From positions 1 through 64,000 of the forward strand of contig JANTQF010000037.1 of the NCBI GenBank assembly GCA_032988165.1: 64,000 nt of DNA, written 5' to 3'. The stretch's first letter is position 1, and every line of letters begins with the position of its first letter. Positions 1-11,053 of this stretch are shown here, piece by piece. Source of the DNA: Emmonsiellopsis sp. PD_33 (Eukaryota > Ascomycota > Eurotiomycetes > Onygenales > Ajellomycetaceae). A program made the position numbers and the translations under genes. The notes below the pieces were generated by a model, which saw only the letters and a list, made by a program, of their open reading frames with translations, was not told the origin of the DNA and searched no databases.

Positions 1-528
1 CGCCAGCTGGGCCAGCACTGGTGTGTTGTGTGCGTGTGTCTCCTTTTTTTTTTATAAGGATTCTTCCCTCTATCCGACAGTTAATGTTCATCTTTTCCGA
101 TATCTTACTTCAGGTTACACCCCGCCCCCGTGTACACATGCATGCATCGGTCGGATACTTGAACACGCTCGCAGGCTCGGGGGCGAAGATATGGGCGGGT
201 ATATCGGGTATGATATGGGTATTGACGGCACGTGCTAGACTGCGACGCCTTATGATGTAGTTTTTGAAGACCTTTTTTTTTAGAGCTGCTGGAGATGAAT
301 GGATTGAGTTATGTAGGGGTTAGTAAACTGCTGGGAGGGTATGAGGGGTGGTTAGAACCTGGTTCAAGCTATATAGGTGGGTATGTCTGTACGTGAGTTT
401 GGTTTGTAAGAGTGGGAGGGTAGTTAAGTTTGTGATCGGGATCGGGGATCGGGGAGAAAGAAGGGTATATCGGGCTAGACTTCCAAGTTTTGATTTTTTC
501 CCCTTGCTGGTACTTGCTACCTGCGGTG
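1..528. other. intergenic, no gene recognised
   Basis: Mixed-composition sequence upstream of the cupin gene. It contains only short unsupported open frames and T-rich tracts near positions 43-53 and 272-280. I see no gene, repeat pair or RNA gene in it. Confidence 0.6.
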
Positions 529-537
529 TATATAAAG
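529..537 (+). promoter_or_regulatory. TATA box of the cupin gene
   Basis: TATATAAAG lies about 120 bp upstream of the ATG at 655. The spacing fits a fungal core promoter with a short 5' UTR. Inferred from motif and position only. Confidence 0.5.
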
Positions 538-654
538 GGGGAGAGCTGCAGGTTGAGTTATGTTTATCATAAACACAACATTCAAAATCATAATTGCCCG
601 AAATATTTCAGAAGCGAGAAGGATATTTGAGAAATAATTGCACCTGCACACGCA

Positions 655-1154
655 ATGCCTACCCGAGAAGAACCATATGATCGAACGTGAGCAAGACTGC
701 CGTTCCCAAAATCTCCCCATTCTCCCTACTAACTCCCAACCCTCTTCGCAGCCGGCCCCTCCCCACCATCCAACCAATCTACCACCACAAACTCACCAAC
801 AGCCCCGGCAAATCCCACATCGGCGTTCTCGTCCAATTCCCACCCAACGCCGCCTCCCCACCCCACCGCCACGGCGTGGCCTCCGTCTCCGCCTACCTGA
901 TCTCCGGCACCTTACAAAACAAAATGAACGACGAGCCTATCCGTGTCTTCGAGGCTGGGGGCAGTTGGTTAGAGAAGCCCGGCTGCCATCATAACGTTAG
1001 CGCGAATGTGAGCAAGACGGAGTCCGCGACGCTGTTGGCTACGTTTGTGATTGATACTGAGACGGTGGAGAGGGAGGGGTTTGCGGCGTTGATTCAGGTT
1101 GATGAAGAGTATAGGGATTTGGTTTTTGAGGAGCCGAAGGGGGGGATTCTTTGA
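655..1154 (+). CDS. small single-domain cupin protein
   Basis: Two exons, 655-686 and 752-1154, joined over a 65-bp intron (donor gtgagc, branch-like tactaac, acceptor ttcgcag), give a 144-residue protein. The start was chosen because the downstream frame has no ATG of its own before the cupin core, while ATG 655 splices into it in frame. Residues 47-51 (PPHRH) with His49 and His51, followed by the YLISG strand, match cupin motif 1. A later His pair (GCHHNVSAN) fits the second metal-binding motif. The length suits a single RmlC-like beta barrel. There is no signal peptide, so it is probably cytosolic. Substrate and pathway cannot be read from the sequence. A TATA box lies 120 bp upstream. Confidence 0.8.
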
Positions 1155-1369
1155 GTGGTTTTTCTTTTTTGGTTTTTGGTTTGTTTTCCTTTTCCTTTTT
1201 CAAGGCCTGTTGCTGGTCGTTCGTGGTGTCATTGTATAGAGATTGTCGGGGGGTTGAGGTTGGGGATTCGGGACGCCCCACTTCCTCCCCCGCCCCACTG
1301 GCTAAACTTAACCTTAAATCCACCACAGAAAAGTCAATTCCTTGCTTCTGCTCTGTAATGACACACCAC
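1155..1369. other. 3' flank of the cupin gene
   Basis: T-rich sequence directly after the cupin stop codon (1155-1210), then ordinary intergenic DNA up to the target duplication of the MITE. No gene seen. Confidence 0.5.
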
Positions 1370-1372
1370 TTA

Positions 1373-1767
1373 GGCCGTGTTCAGTGCAGAGAGCTTACCT
1401 TACCACCTGAGAGGTGCAAAAGTGGATCAGTATTTTTACATATAAAAAGCTAAAAAATAGTTAAAAAGTCAAAAAGTCAGAAACCTTCAGCCAAAAGATG
1501 CTGCCTCCAGGTAGCATCTTTTGGATGCAGAAAATTGACAACTCCAGGGAAGGAACCTTACCTAATTAGGTTTAGTCTCCCCACTTCTTACACTAATACA
1601 CACTAATTTAGTGTATACTGAGAATTACAAAATTACTGTAATTTAGTGTATTTTATTGATTATATCAGCAGAATTATGAAGAATTATGCAGTTTTTTGCC
1701 AAGCATCTTCCTATTTCTGGGAAGCTTCCCATGTTTTGTCAAAAATTGGGCTGCACTGAACACGGCC
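1373..1767. mobile_element. PIF/Harbinger-type MITE, 395 bp
   Basis: Perfect 17-bp terminal inverted repeats, GGCCGTGTTCAGTGCAG at 1373-1389 and its complement at 1751-1767. They are flanked by the 3-bp direct repeat TTA (1370-1372 and 1768-1770). A TTA/TAA target duplication and a GGCC-starting terminus are the hallmarks of PIF/Harbinger (Tourist-like) elements. There is no coding capacity. The interior is AT-rich and holds a 12-bp-arm hairpin at 1491-1524. CpG occurs only in the terminal repeats. Inserted between the cupin and GMC genes. Confidence 0.88.
1491..1524. repeat. hairpin inside the MITE
   Basis: Arms CCAAAAGATGCT (1491-1502) and AGCATCTTTTGG (1513-1524) are perfect inverted repeats around a 10-base centre. 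This is a subterminal foldback of the MITE, not a terminator of a neighbouring gene. Confidence 0.8.
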
Positions 1768-1770
1768 TTA

Positions 1771-2403
1771 TAACCAGATTGCTTGTTCTCATCATTAATG
1801 TGTTGTGGCTTTACCTATCCACGCAATTGTGCCGTTCGAAAGTGATTTTATGTCTGCTATGGGACCTCATTGGGGACGGCAGTAGCACTCAATCACCTCC
1901 ACTACTTGCAGCCCTCTCCAATTTTCTCCGCATGTAATGGAGGCTGATTCATGATCTGCCTTTGATTCACATCACTTCGGACTAGGCCATTCTATTTCTA
2001 CATCCTGGATGATCATCACTCCCGACTCCCCAGAGGTTACGGCTCCGTTTAAAGTCAACTCCAGCCATCTTGGGATAAACATCAGTAATACAGAGTACGT
2101 GGCATACGACAAAGCCCCACATACCGGGCACCCACAGGATGGCCGCTCCTTCTGGCTTTCTTGGTACCGCAAGGAAAAGTTGGCAATGCTGAAATGTTCC
2201 TTCGTGACTATTTTGGTGCTTGGTTGGAGGCCAGAGGACCCGTGCTAGTGCCGAGAAAATGGTTGCGTCATTTACGAATCAGGCTCTGTTTCCCGCAGTT
2301 TAGGCATGGTTTGGTATATCTGAGTACGAAGGTCATTGTCTGTGAGATACTGATATTTAGGTTCTAGGACCCAGCAATTGGGAGGAGGGGAAATGAGACC
2401 CCG
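1771..2403. other. upstream region of the GMC gene
   Basis: Intergenic sequence of normal base composition between the MITE and the GMC core promoter. Only short unsupported frames are present; no gene or repeat seen. Confidence 0.5.
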
Positions 2404-2405
2404 TT

Positions 2406-2412
2406 TATATAT
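2406..2412 (+). promoter_or_regulatory. TATA box of the GMC oxidoreductase gene
   Basis: TATATAT about 100 bp before the ATG at 2508, in otherwise moderately GC-balanced DNA. Motif and position only. Confidence 0.45.
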
Positions 2413-2507
2413 GGTACGGCATCCTGAGGAAAATAGTTTGTTGAGCGGGGAGAAACTCAACGGCTATCAAACAATATCTAATACTCAGCGGGATAAAGTA
2501 CTAGAAG

Positions 2508-4827
2508 ATGCAGCGCTTTTTACCGCTAGGAAAAGCTGCACAAGCAGCAGCAATACTACTAAACTTCTTTTTGATCAGTGTTATTGATGCTACTCCGATC
2601 AAGTACGCCAACGCTACAGGCGCTGGTATTCAGAACGAATATGACTTCATCATCTGCGGAGGTACGGATTGTTCACCCCCATCCCTTGAGATTCAAACAC
2701 TTAACTACAGATTCTAAATTTATTCTCAGGCGGTACGGCCGGCCTCGTTTTAGCTAACAGATTGTCTGAATCTGGCAAACACTCCGTCCTTGTCCTTGAA
2801 GCAGGCCCGGATCCAAATGTTGTTGCGGCCCATAAAACTCCAGGCGGTAACCAGTTTCTTGCAGGTAAGTCATGGTATGTTTTGATTTTGCGCGGATTGA
2901 TATAAGCTAAGTTCCTCTATAGGTTCCGCCATAGACTGGTCGTTTTATACTGCTCCGCAGGAATTTCTGAACCGCCGTATCCTTCCTTACTACCGTATGT
3001 CTAACCCTGGATGTGCTTGACTCTCTAGCATTCGATGGATATAATATATGTAAGCCCTACTTTTGCTAACATAATATAGGAGGCAATTGCCTGGGCGGCA
3101 GCAGCGTTACTAATGGTCTATTCTACGGTCGTGGAAGTGCGAGTGTCTACGACCAGTGGATGAAGCTCGGAAATCCGGGATGGGGTTGGGATGACGTCTG
3201 GCCGCTCTTTGTGAAGGTAGTATAAAATTTATATCACAACAGAACCTTCGACTGATGTTATTGGTAGAGCACCCGCTTCAACCCACCGAATCCCCACTCC
3301 GGGTTTGACCAGAGCTATGAAACATGGGACCCAAGGGGATATTCCGATGGCCCGCTTGATATTGGCTTCCAGGGATATGTACCTGAGTCCTGCGTCGCCT
3401 TTATAAAAGCCTGCGAAGTTGCAAATATTCCCATTGTCGAAGACCAGAACATGGGAAATAGCACTGGGGTCAAACAAGGCACAGGGAATCTTGATAGTCA
3501 ATATCGACGAAGTTCTGCCTATAGTTTTTACAAACAGGCCGCTGGTCGGCCAAACTTAAAGGTGCTGCATGATGCTCCCGTTAGAAAACTTGTTACTTCA
3601 AATTATGGCGGGTCCATTGCTGCGACTGGGGTAGTTTTCATTGACCAGTCGACGAGTTTGTTCCATACTGTCAATGCAAAGAAGGAGGTTATTTTAAGCA
3701 TGGGGGCTTTTCATACCCCTCAGCTTCTGATGATATCGGTATTTATTCCCTTGTTGACAATCGAGCTAGAAATTTACTGATTGCGGGTAGGGAATTGGGC
3801 CAGCGTCAGAGTTAGATAAATTCGGTATCGACCATGTTCTGATCAACGAGAATATTGGCCGACAGTAAGTATCCACATCTAAAACCACGAAAAAAACGCA
3901 ACGCATATTGACCATAATAATAGCTTGGACGACCACAGCGTCTTTAGCATCATGGCCACAGTGCATCCGCAGTTCTCAACTACGCAAATGGCAGCAACAG
4001 CTGCCAACATCGAGGCAGCTCAGGCTCAATTCTTTGCCAATCTCACCGGTCCATACACAGCTCCCTCGGGAATTACAAATGGTTTTCAGATGCTCTCAGA
4101 TGCCGAGCTAGAATCCATCGGTGCGCATGATATTATTGCCATGGGGCTTACAAATCGATCCCACATCGAATATCTATACGAATCGATTTTCTATCCCGCC
4201 GGACCCACGCCGTATTACACAGCAGAGGAGACTGGTTCCTATATTTCGCTCACAGCATCGAATCTGGTGGCTGCATCCCGGGGAAATGTTACGCTAAGGT
4301 CCGCTTCAATGGGTGATCTACCCGTCATTAATCCGAATGTATGCGGAAAACTCCTTTATAGTATTCTATCCTCTCACCAGAAACACGGACTAAGTTGGAC
4401 GTGTTACGCTAACTTATTAAATCCACAGTATTATTCCCATCCCGTGGATCGTGTCATGGCTATTCAATCCTTCAAATATCTCCGAAGAATCCTGGCCCAC
4501 CCAGCCCTGTCGTCTCTCACAATTGGCCCGAATAATGGTGAAGTCAGTCCTGGGGCCGCAGTCAGCAATGACGATGACGACGCCATATTCGAATACATCA
4601 AGGCTAATACGATCCCAAACTGGCATGTTTCGGCTACAACCCGAATGATGCCATTGGAAGCTGGTGGCGTTGTAGATCCAAGATTGAGAGTTTATGGGAT
4701 ACAGAATCTCCGCATTGTAGACTCTGGCATTATTCCACTGCTTCCTGATGTGAATATTCAGGGACCAGTTTTTATGATAGGTGAGAAGGGTGCGCAGATG
4801 ATTCGGGAGGATTGGGGAGATATTTAG
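2508..4827 (+). CDS. secreted GMC-family FAD oxidoreductase
   Basis: Eight exons (2508-2661, 2730-2864, 2923-2994, 3080-3216, 3268-3738, 3791-3864, 3924-4338, 4429-4827) keep one frame and encode 618 residues, normal for the family. Residues 1-29 form a signal peptide with a hydrophobic core. The FAD dinucleotide site GGGTAG is at 51-56, followed by VLEAGP. The family signature (RGGNCLGGSS) is created only when intron 2995-3079 is removed, which supports that splice. Near the C terminus are WHVSAT with the likely catalytic His552, then GVVDPRLRVYG and Asn595 in place of the second active-site residue. These enzymes oxidise alcohols or sugars, reducing oxygen or another acceptor; which substrate is used here cannot be told. 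The last intron has a length divisible by three and no stop, so retention would add 30 residues. Intact. Confidence 0.9.
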
Positions 4828-5077
4828 AAGGAAGAGGTGGGGAGGGGGCTCAAACATTATCGCAAATATTTTGCCTGGATGTCCTTTTTCTCGTGATATT
4901 GAACCCCAGAAGCATCAAAAATTTGAATTTGGTTAGTTCGAGGTAGTTATTATTCATGTGTTTTTTCAATTCTTGACAAACTCGATAGGTAGTATAAGCC
5001 CTAAACGGAATCACGACCACCAGTGGATATAAGCCAAAATACTCTTGTGATCACGCCAATCCCAGGACATACCCGAA

Positions 5078-6076
5078 TCACTCTTGAATACTCAGAACAA
5101 CCTTCCCCTTAGCACGCCGAGTATCCACTCTAGCAAATGCCTTCTCAAACTCCTCTAGAGGATACGTACTATCCAGTACTCCATGACATTTCCCCTGAAC
5201 CACCAACTCCGTAATCTTCTCCAATTGCTCCCCTTCCGGCTCCATAATAAAGAAGAAATTCTCCACATCCTTCGCCACGCAGGTCTCAGGCTTCTTCTCC
5301 CCAGGAGGTTGCACAATGCTAATAATCTTGCCCGCATCCTTAACACACCCCCAAGCACCCGCCAACGTATCGTTTCCAAAACAATCAATCACCAAATCCA
5401 CCTTCCTCCCCTGATCCCCCCCAGCCCAAGTCGTAATACTCGTCTTCCGATAATCAACCCCCTCATCAGCCCCCAGACCCCTTACAAACTCCTCATTCTC
5501 CGCCCCACAAGATGCAGAAACATGCAGTCCCGTAATCTTCGCCAGCTGGACAACCCATAATCCCACCCCACCTGACGCAGCTGTGACAAAAACCTTCTTC
5601 CCGGGAATGGCCTCATTATCCAGTCCCCCCAACTTCCCCTGAACAAACAATGCCTGCCAAGCAGTCAATGCTGACAGGGGGATAGTAGCGGACTCAGCCC
5701 AGCTAAGATTGCCAGGGCGCTTCGCCAGCTCGGAGGTCTCAGCGATGGTGTAGTCGCCGGCGCAGCCGGGGCGTACATAGTTTGTGCGGGCGTAGACTTG
5801 GTCGCCGGGTTCGAAAGGGGAGGATTCCGGTGCGGTTACGACGGTTCCTGCTAGGTCTTAGCCGGGGATTATCTCTTCTTTGCCCGGGACGGGGAAGAGT
5901 TTCGGCCAGAGGAGTTCCCTTGCGCAGAGGGCTGTGGCGTGGACGCGGATGAGGTGTTGGTCTGAGTTTGGTGTCGGTGAAGGGATTGGGCGTTGGATTA
6001 GGGTGAGGGTGAGGGTGTCTTTTTCTAGATCTTGCCAAAGGGAGCAGGCGGTGGTGGGTGTTGCGTTGTTTGACAT
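5078..6076 (-). pseudogene. quinone oxidoreductase / zinc-type MDR dehydrogenase with one in-frame stop
   Basis: A single frame of 333 codons on the minus strand, starting at ATG 6074-6076 (MSNNATP) and ending at the TGA at 5078-5080, interrupted only by a TAA at 5858-5860 (codon 73). The stop falls in the conserved IPG-x-DLAGT motif of the MDR family, where Tyr or Gln is usual; one base change from TAT, TAC or CAA would produce it. Downstream the frame is full and well conserved: SATIPLSALTAWQAL, the nucleotide-binding AASGGVGLWVVQLAK, and a C-terminal KGKVVLSI. Length equals that of intact relatives (about 330). Either a very recent pseudogene or a sequence error. The context TAAGAC is not the UGA-CUA readthrough motif used by some fungi. 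It is convergent with the GMC gene. Confidence 0.8.
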
Positions 6077-7090
6077 GGTTGTGGGGTGGGATTTGGATGC
6101 TGTGACTAGGGTTCGGTCTAGAGGATTTTTATTTAGGATATTAAATTGATGAAGCGGTAGTGCGGATGATTGGGATGGGATAAATAATCGGTTTGCAGAG
6201 GCCTCGCAGCGGAATAGTTTGGTTGCGATAGATGTCTGATGGCTCGGAAAAATGATTCGTGAAAACATAGAATGGTTTTTGTATTAGAGGTTGTAGGGGT
6301 TATGCGCAAGTATACCAAATATTCCTACTAGAGGGAGCATACTTGTATCCTCGAGGGATAACTTTACATTTTATATACGAGTTGAGTTTGGCCATCTTAG
6401 ACAAAGGAACAGTTAGCTTGGAATCCTTTGCTTTTGAATAGTTATCTAGACAGATTACTAAGAACAGAACCTGATATAGCCGCTCCACGCCGCTCCGCAT
6501 ATGCCTGGACTACTAATGCAAATGATTCCCGTGAGCTACCAACCCCGGAATGCAAAGGATTTGGAAACATGGCGAGCCAGTAATCAAGAGTATGTGCCGG
6601 CACATAACTAACTGGTATAGATATACGAACCAACCAAACCAATGATAAAGCAGTTAAATTGGGACATAACGTTGTTGAATCCAGGAGATTGGGCGGGATG
6701 ACATAATCCCGGGATGCCGATCGCGGGTATCGGGTAGCGGGGACTGTGACGTCATTACCCGAAAATAAGGTTTCAACACCCGATAACCGTGCGTCTGATC
6801 CGCATACTTTATTATTGTTTGTTAGTTTCTATTTCAATGTTTACCTTTGTGGCAATTTGCCACGAGTGATCTTGCGATAAGAGAAAGGATCCATGCCATG
6901 AGCTACTTCGCCAGACATAATTTATAAATGAAATTTTTTGGAAGGTACTAGTAGCAGCAGAACATGTAGTCATTAATTAGTAATAAAGGGAAACAAGCTC
7001 AAGATAGTTCCAAATGCAGGAGGAGAGATGTGAAGGCATTAAACATTGGAATATTGGAATAAATCACACAAAAACCAAATTTTCACCTCG
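6077..7090. other. intergenic, no gene recognised
   Basis: About 1 kb between the 5' end of the broken oxidoreductase and the 3' end of the transcription factor. It has normal composition, with a GC-rich patch near 6690-6750. Only short open frames with no recognisable motif. Nothing supportable. Confidence 0.5.
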
Positions 7091-9067
7091 TCATGCCTGC
7101 TCCGGCCCAGCATTCGAAGGCATTGGCGGGAGCGCAAAGCAAGATTCCCCAAAATTCAACATCGAAACCCCCCCATCTACCACCGAACTATCCATTGAAA
7201 CCTCACCGGAATCCGCCACGAGGTCAGAGATAGAAGAGAAATCCAGCTTCTGCCACGCGAAAACCTCCCTAGCAATCAGTTTCACCTCGTAGAGAGTTTT
7301 GCGGCCTAGAGGCCAGATCTTTTCATGGGCCTTTAGGGCACCAATGTTGACCCTGATGCGCTCCTTGATGGCGCGGCTCTGGCCAATGTTGGTGTCGAAG
7401 ATGCAAGCGGATAGCTGTGCAATTGCAGAGAGGGCAACCATGCATATGATAAACTGGGATTGCTTAACTAGCGGGGTCGGGAGGGCCAAGAGTTTAGAGA
7501 TCCTCTCGGCGGCGGTTAGCACTTTGACGGTGTGTAGCTGGTATGCTTCTTGGGCCGCGTGGCTGAGCCGCTCTGGGGGCGGAGGAGGGGCACATTTGGA
7601 TATGTTTTCGGCAGAGCAGTATAGAAGCTTTGATCTCGGGCGATGGAGATAGATCGTTGTTCTATAAATTATTATTGAATATTTTGATAATGAAAAAGTT
7701 AGGGTTTATCTACTCACGTCTGGATCAACATATGCGCTAGAAACAGGATTGGATCCACCTTCCCCTTTTTCGTCACCATCTCCTGCTTCACATCAGGGAG
7801 ATGGAAGGCCCATGCCACAAGACCAGAATCTGCATGGTCCACTGCTGGGTCGACGGGGTTGCCAGCGTCTGAGCCAACTGCTAGAGCAGTGCCTAGAATG
7901 CGAGAGGCATCGATTAGATACGCAAACGAGGGAAATACCACGTCAACAGCATCGAATTCACGATCGTCAAATTCAAATAGAGTTCTCGGTTTCGGAATAT
8001 TCTATAAAAGGTTAGTCCTCATTCTGAGGTAGTATTCTAAACTTACTTACCCCTGAATGGAAATCCTCTTCTTCGCAAGGAAGCTCAACGTCCGCATTCA
8101 CACTCCACAAGGCAAATGTTGGCGCGTGACGAATACCCGCATACAGCGAATCAACAACATATAACAACCACCATGTCCTCCTCCAACTTTCCTCTAGAAC
8201 AGGGTTCCCCTCACCATACTGATAGGCAAACTGTCGGGAATGGATGCCAATTTCCAAAGCCAAGCTACTAGCAATATCCAATATTTCCCGAGCTCGTACT
8301 TTGTCATTACTCCAGTGAGTAGCAATGGAATATAAAGTCAAAGCTTGCCCAAAGTACCCATTTTTCGGTAATTGTGTGGAAAATAGCAGTTTCTCAGCGT
8401 GGACCTTGAATGACTCCGGAAATGGACAGTGGCCGCACAATGATCCTATGTATCTCATAACTGTAGCCACAGCCTCTAGTGATTTGCCATCATATTCCAG
8501 TCGAGCCATAAACTGTTGTCTTGGGAGAATCATTGGATGCGGCTCATGGAAGAAGGAATAATAACACTCAAGGGGTCGATCCGGGGTTCCAGAATTGACC
8601 GATGAAGGGCTGCCATAGTTGGTTCCTGATGCCTCGATTACGCCGCCGAGACTATCCGAATCGTCTGCTGTAGCATTGTTCTGCTCTCCAAATGATGAAT
8701 GGTTTGATCCCGGTGGTTTCGAGGCTGGGGACTGAGTGGCTGCTGTAGGGCTTTGGGTATCACGCGAAACAATCTTATTGTGCCCGCCTCGCCGGGACTG
8801 CATGTATTTGCATTGCCTGTCGTCAAACTTGCATCGGGAACATGTTGGCCATCCAGAATCGCATTTTACATGTCTATTACGGCATGGAAGGCAAGCTAAG
8901 GATACTCGTTGCCGCAGCCTGGTCCCCGCTGATGGCACACTTACTAGCCCTATTCCGTTGCTGTCCTGCGGCGGAATGAAGCTATTGGGCGGCGACGGTA
9001 ACCATTCTGCAGATTGGGATAGGTCGTGATTGGCATTCAGTAATGAGGGAAAGTCGGAGAATGACAT
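7091..9067 (-). CDS. Zn2Cys6 transcription factor
   Basis: Three exons on the minus strand (9067-8051, 8001-7718, 7661-7091) with introns of 49 and 56 bp encode 623 residues. The start is MSFSDFPSL at 9067; an upstream in-frame ATG at 9211 would add 48 unconserved residues. The DNA-binding cluster is C-x2-C-x6-C-x6-C-x2-C-x6-C at Cys59, 62, 69, 76, 79 and 86, followed by a basic SRRGGHNK segment. The middle homology region has a typical HWSNDKVRAREILDIAS...SWRRTWWLLYVVD stretch. The third exon begins IYLHRPRSKL, common in fungal-trans domains, which supports the splicing. A nuclear regulator is expected; its targets are unknown. The finger is not one I recognise as AmyR, so a role for the nearby starch genes is speculation. 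Confidence 0.9.
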
Positions 9068-9478
9068 TTCGACCAAAAATTGACGATAGAGGATAGTAAG
9101 TAAGGGGGGTCGATATTTGCAAAGCAGTTCGAGAAGGCTGGGGTGGGGTTCTTGAAGGGGGGGAGTATAAAGGATAGAGGTTAATTCTGAAAATAAAGAG
9201 AAAAGAGACACGTTCCCGATGTCGTAAAGTTATGTAACTTACCCCAACACTTTAAAAGACATTGGTATCACCGTAGTCAATGGCAGGGGGATTATCTAAT
9301 GCCTTTCGCAGCAGTGAAGACAAAACGAATGCGATGTCACCTGGTTCGTAGTGTCGATAAATCTGTATATCATTGGCAATTTAGTCTTGGCTATTAACAA
9401 GCAAGTCCAAGGGGGATGGCCATAGGGGCCAAAAGATATATTTAGTTACATGCCGTGACTCCGGAATCGGCATGGCAG
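9068..9478. other. promoter region of the transcription factor
   Basis: Upstream sequence of the Zn2Cys6 gene up to the target duplication of the long-inverted-repeat element. No clear TATA box on the minus strand and no gene recognised. Confidence 0.45.
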
Positions 9479-9537
9479 TTCGCCGACGGGTTCAGCTAAA
9501 TCGACCTCACATTTTGACTATTTTGACCCCATTTTCC

Positions 9538-10446
9538 GGGTCTGGCTAAATCCACACCCCTTTTTGACTATTTTCACACCACTTTTTATGCACTAAACCC
9601 AATTGGAAAAATTAAGCAATCTATTTTCACACCAAAGTGGAGGCACTAAACCTAAAAGGGAAAAAGGCAGTCTATTTCCACATCCCATAGGGTGACTGTA
9701 GCTTCATCATAGGGGGAATAGCCTTAGTGTGTCAACTTGCAACATTTCCTCTACCAACTATGAATTGAATCAATTGAACCACCACAAACATTATTTCACC
9801 TTATATTTTACCATGGATGGAAGCAGTAATATCAAATTCTTCAGTGCCCCAAGCAATTTTGGTGATTATAAGCCTGAAATTGATGAAATTCCTACTACCA
9901 CTCCCACCATTATGAAACACATTGAGGAAGTCATTGAGATTGATTTTTCCTCTACCCCCCCTAGTACCTACTCTCCCTACTAGGGGGGGTAGAGTGCCTG
10001 CTATAGCTGATAATAACATTTAAAACATTTAATTCAAGAGTATATAGAGTGTTTTCAATATAAATATGAAAACATGCAGAATTGAAATATTTCAGAAGGG
10101 CTCAGGTAGATTTCCTTAATCAACTTGATATTTGATATTTTATGATTACCTACATGCTTTTTCCTCTATTTTTTGGCTGTTTGTAGCACTATTCCCATCT
10201 TTCCCTATCTGTAGATAGCTTCATTAAGGAAGATAGCTGCAATGTGCATTAAAATCTCTGTTCACTTCTACCCCCCTATGTCCTACAGCTACCCTATGGG
10301 GTGTGGAAATAGACTGCCTTTTTTCCTTTTAGGTTTAGTGCCTCAGCTTTGATGTGAAAATAGATTGCTTAATTTTTCCAATTAGGTTTAGTGCATAAAA
10401 AGTGGTGTGAAAATAGTCAAAAAGGGGTGTGGATTTAGCCAGACCC
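9538..10446. mobile_element. inner long-TIR element nested in the outer one
   Basis: Inverted arms of about 170 bp (roughly 9538-9710 and 10275-10446), starting GGGTCTGGCTAAATCC and nearly identical. They are flanked by a perfect 9-bp duplication CCATTTTCC (9529-9537 and 10447-10455) taken from the outer element. The terminus resembles that of the outer element, so the two are related subfamilies. The central part matches the outer element in the opposite orientation. CpG is almost absent inside. Total 909 bp; a non-autonomous size. Confidence 0.88.
9813..9983 (+). pseudogene. short ORF conserved between the two nested elements (inner copy)
   Basis: ATG at 9813 opens a frame beginning MDGSSNIKFFSAPSNFGD and containing DEIPTTTPT, ending at 9983. 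The outer element holds a clearly related peptide on the opposite strand. Conservation at protein level between diverged elements suggests a remnant of the N-terminus of the parent transposase or another element protein. No catalytic motif is visible; function unknown. Confidence 0.5.
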
Positions 10447-10633
10447 CCATTTTCCCACACTAGTCCTAATCAGGAAAATAAGTGGTCTATTTTGACCCCC
10501 TGGCTGCAGGGGGGAGAGGGAGATTTTCAAAGCATATTGCAGGCATCTTCCTTAATTAATCTCTCTGTAGATAAGAAAAGATAGGAATAGTGCTATAAGC
10601 AGGCAAAAAATAGAGGAAAACACATATAGGCAA

Positions 10634-10786
10634 TCATAAGACATCAAATATTAAGGTGATTCCAATGACTTTCTCAACACATTCTGCAACAGTGGGAGTA
10701 GTGGTAGGAATTTCATCATTTTCATGGTCAGAATCACCTAAATAGCTAGGGGCACTGAAGAATTCAATATCACTGCTTCCATTCAT
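10634..10786 (-). pseudogene. short ORF conserved between the two nested elements (outer copy)
   Basis: Minus-strand frame from ATG 10784-10786, beginning MNGSSDIEFFSAPSYLGD and containing DEIPTTTPT, the counterpart of the plus-strand frame at 9813-9983. The orientation is opposite because the inner element is inserted inverted. Probably a fragment of a lost element gene. Confidence 0.5.
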
Positions 10787-11053
10787 GATAAAGATAATGT
10801 AAAATAGCATGTAGTGGTGGTTCAATTGATTCAATTTATAGAGAACAATGTTGTGAGTTGGTGTGTGGAAGTTAATTCTACCCATAACTAAGCAGTGGGG
10901 GGTGCAAATAGACCATATATTTCCCAATTAGGCTTAGTGTGTCAGTCATGGGGTTGAAATAGACTGCTTATTTTTCCTGATTAGGACTAGCGCGAAAAAA
11001 TGGGGTTGAAATAGTGTAAACCTGGGGTTGATTTAGCTGAACCCTTCGCTGAC

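Larger units (their letters stand above)
9488..11044. mobile_element. outer long-TIR element (Mutator/foldback-like), interrupted
   Basis: Termini GGGTTCAGCTAAATC (from 9488) and its near complement ending at 11044 are flanked by 9-bp target duplications TTCGCCGAC (9479-9487) and TTCGCTGAC (11045-11053), differing by one C/T transition. The inverted arms continue internally: a stretch around 10458-10500 mirrors 10960-11010. A 9-bp duplication with very long inverted ends suggests a Mutator-like foldback element; superfamily is inferred. Without the nested insertion it is about 640 bp. It carries a short relic frame on the minus strand (see 10634-10786). Confidence 0.82.

Noticed and set aside
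5830..5890. An intron removing the TAA of the oxidoreductase
   Set aside because: The only candidate (GTCCCG...CTAG, about 40 bp) has a poor donor and would delete the conserved IPG-x-D motif, so a nonsense mutation is likelier.
9068..9211. Start of the transcription factor at ATG 9211
   Set aside because: It adds 48 low-quality residues; the ATG at 9067 gives a normal distance to the zinc cluster. Not excluded.
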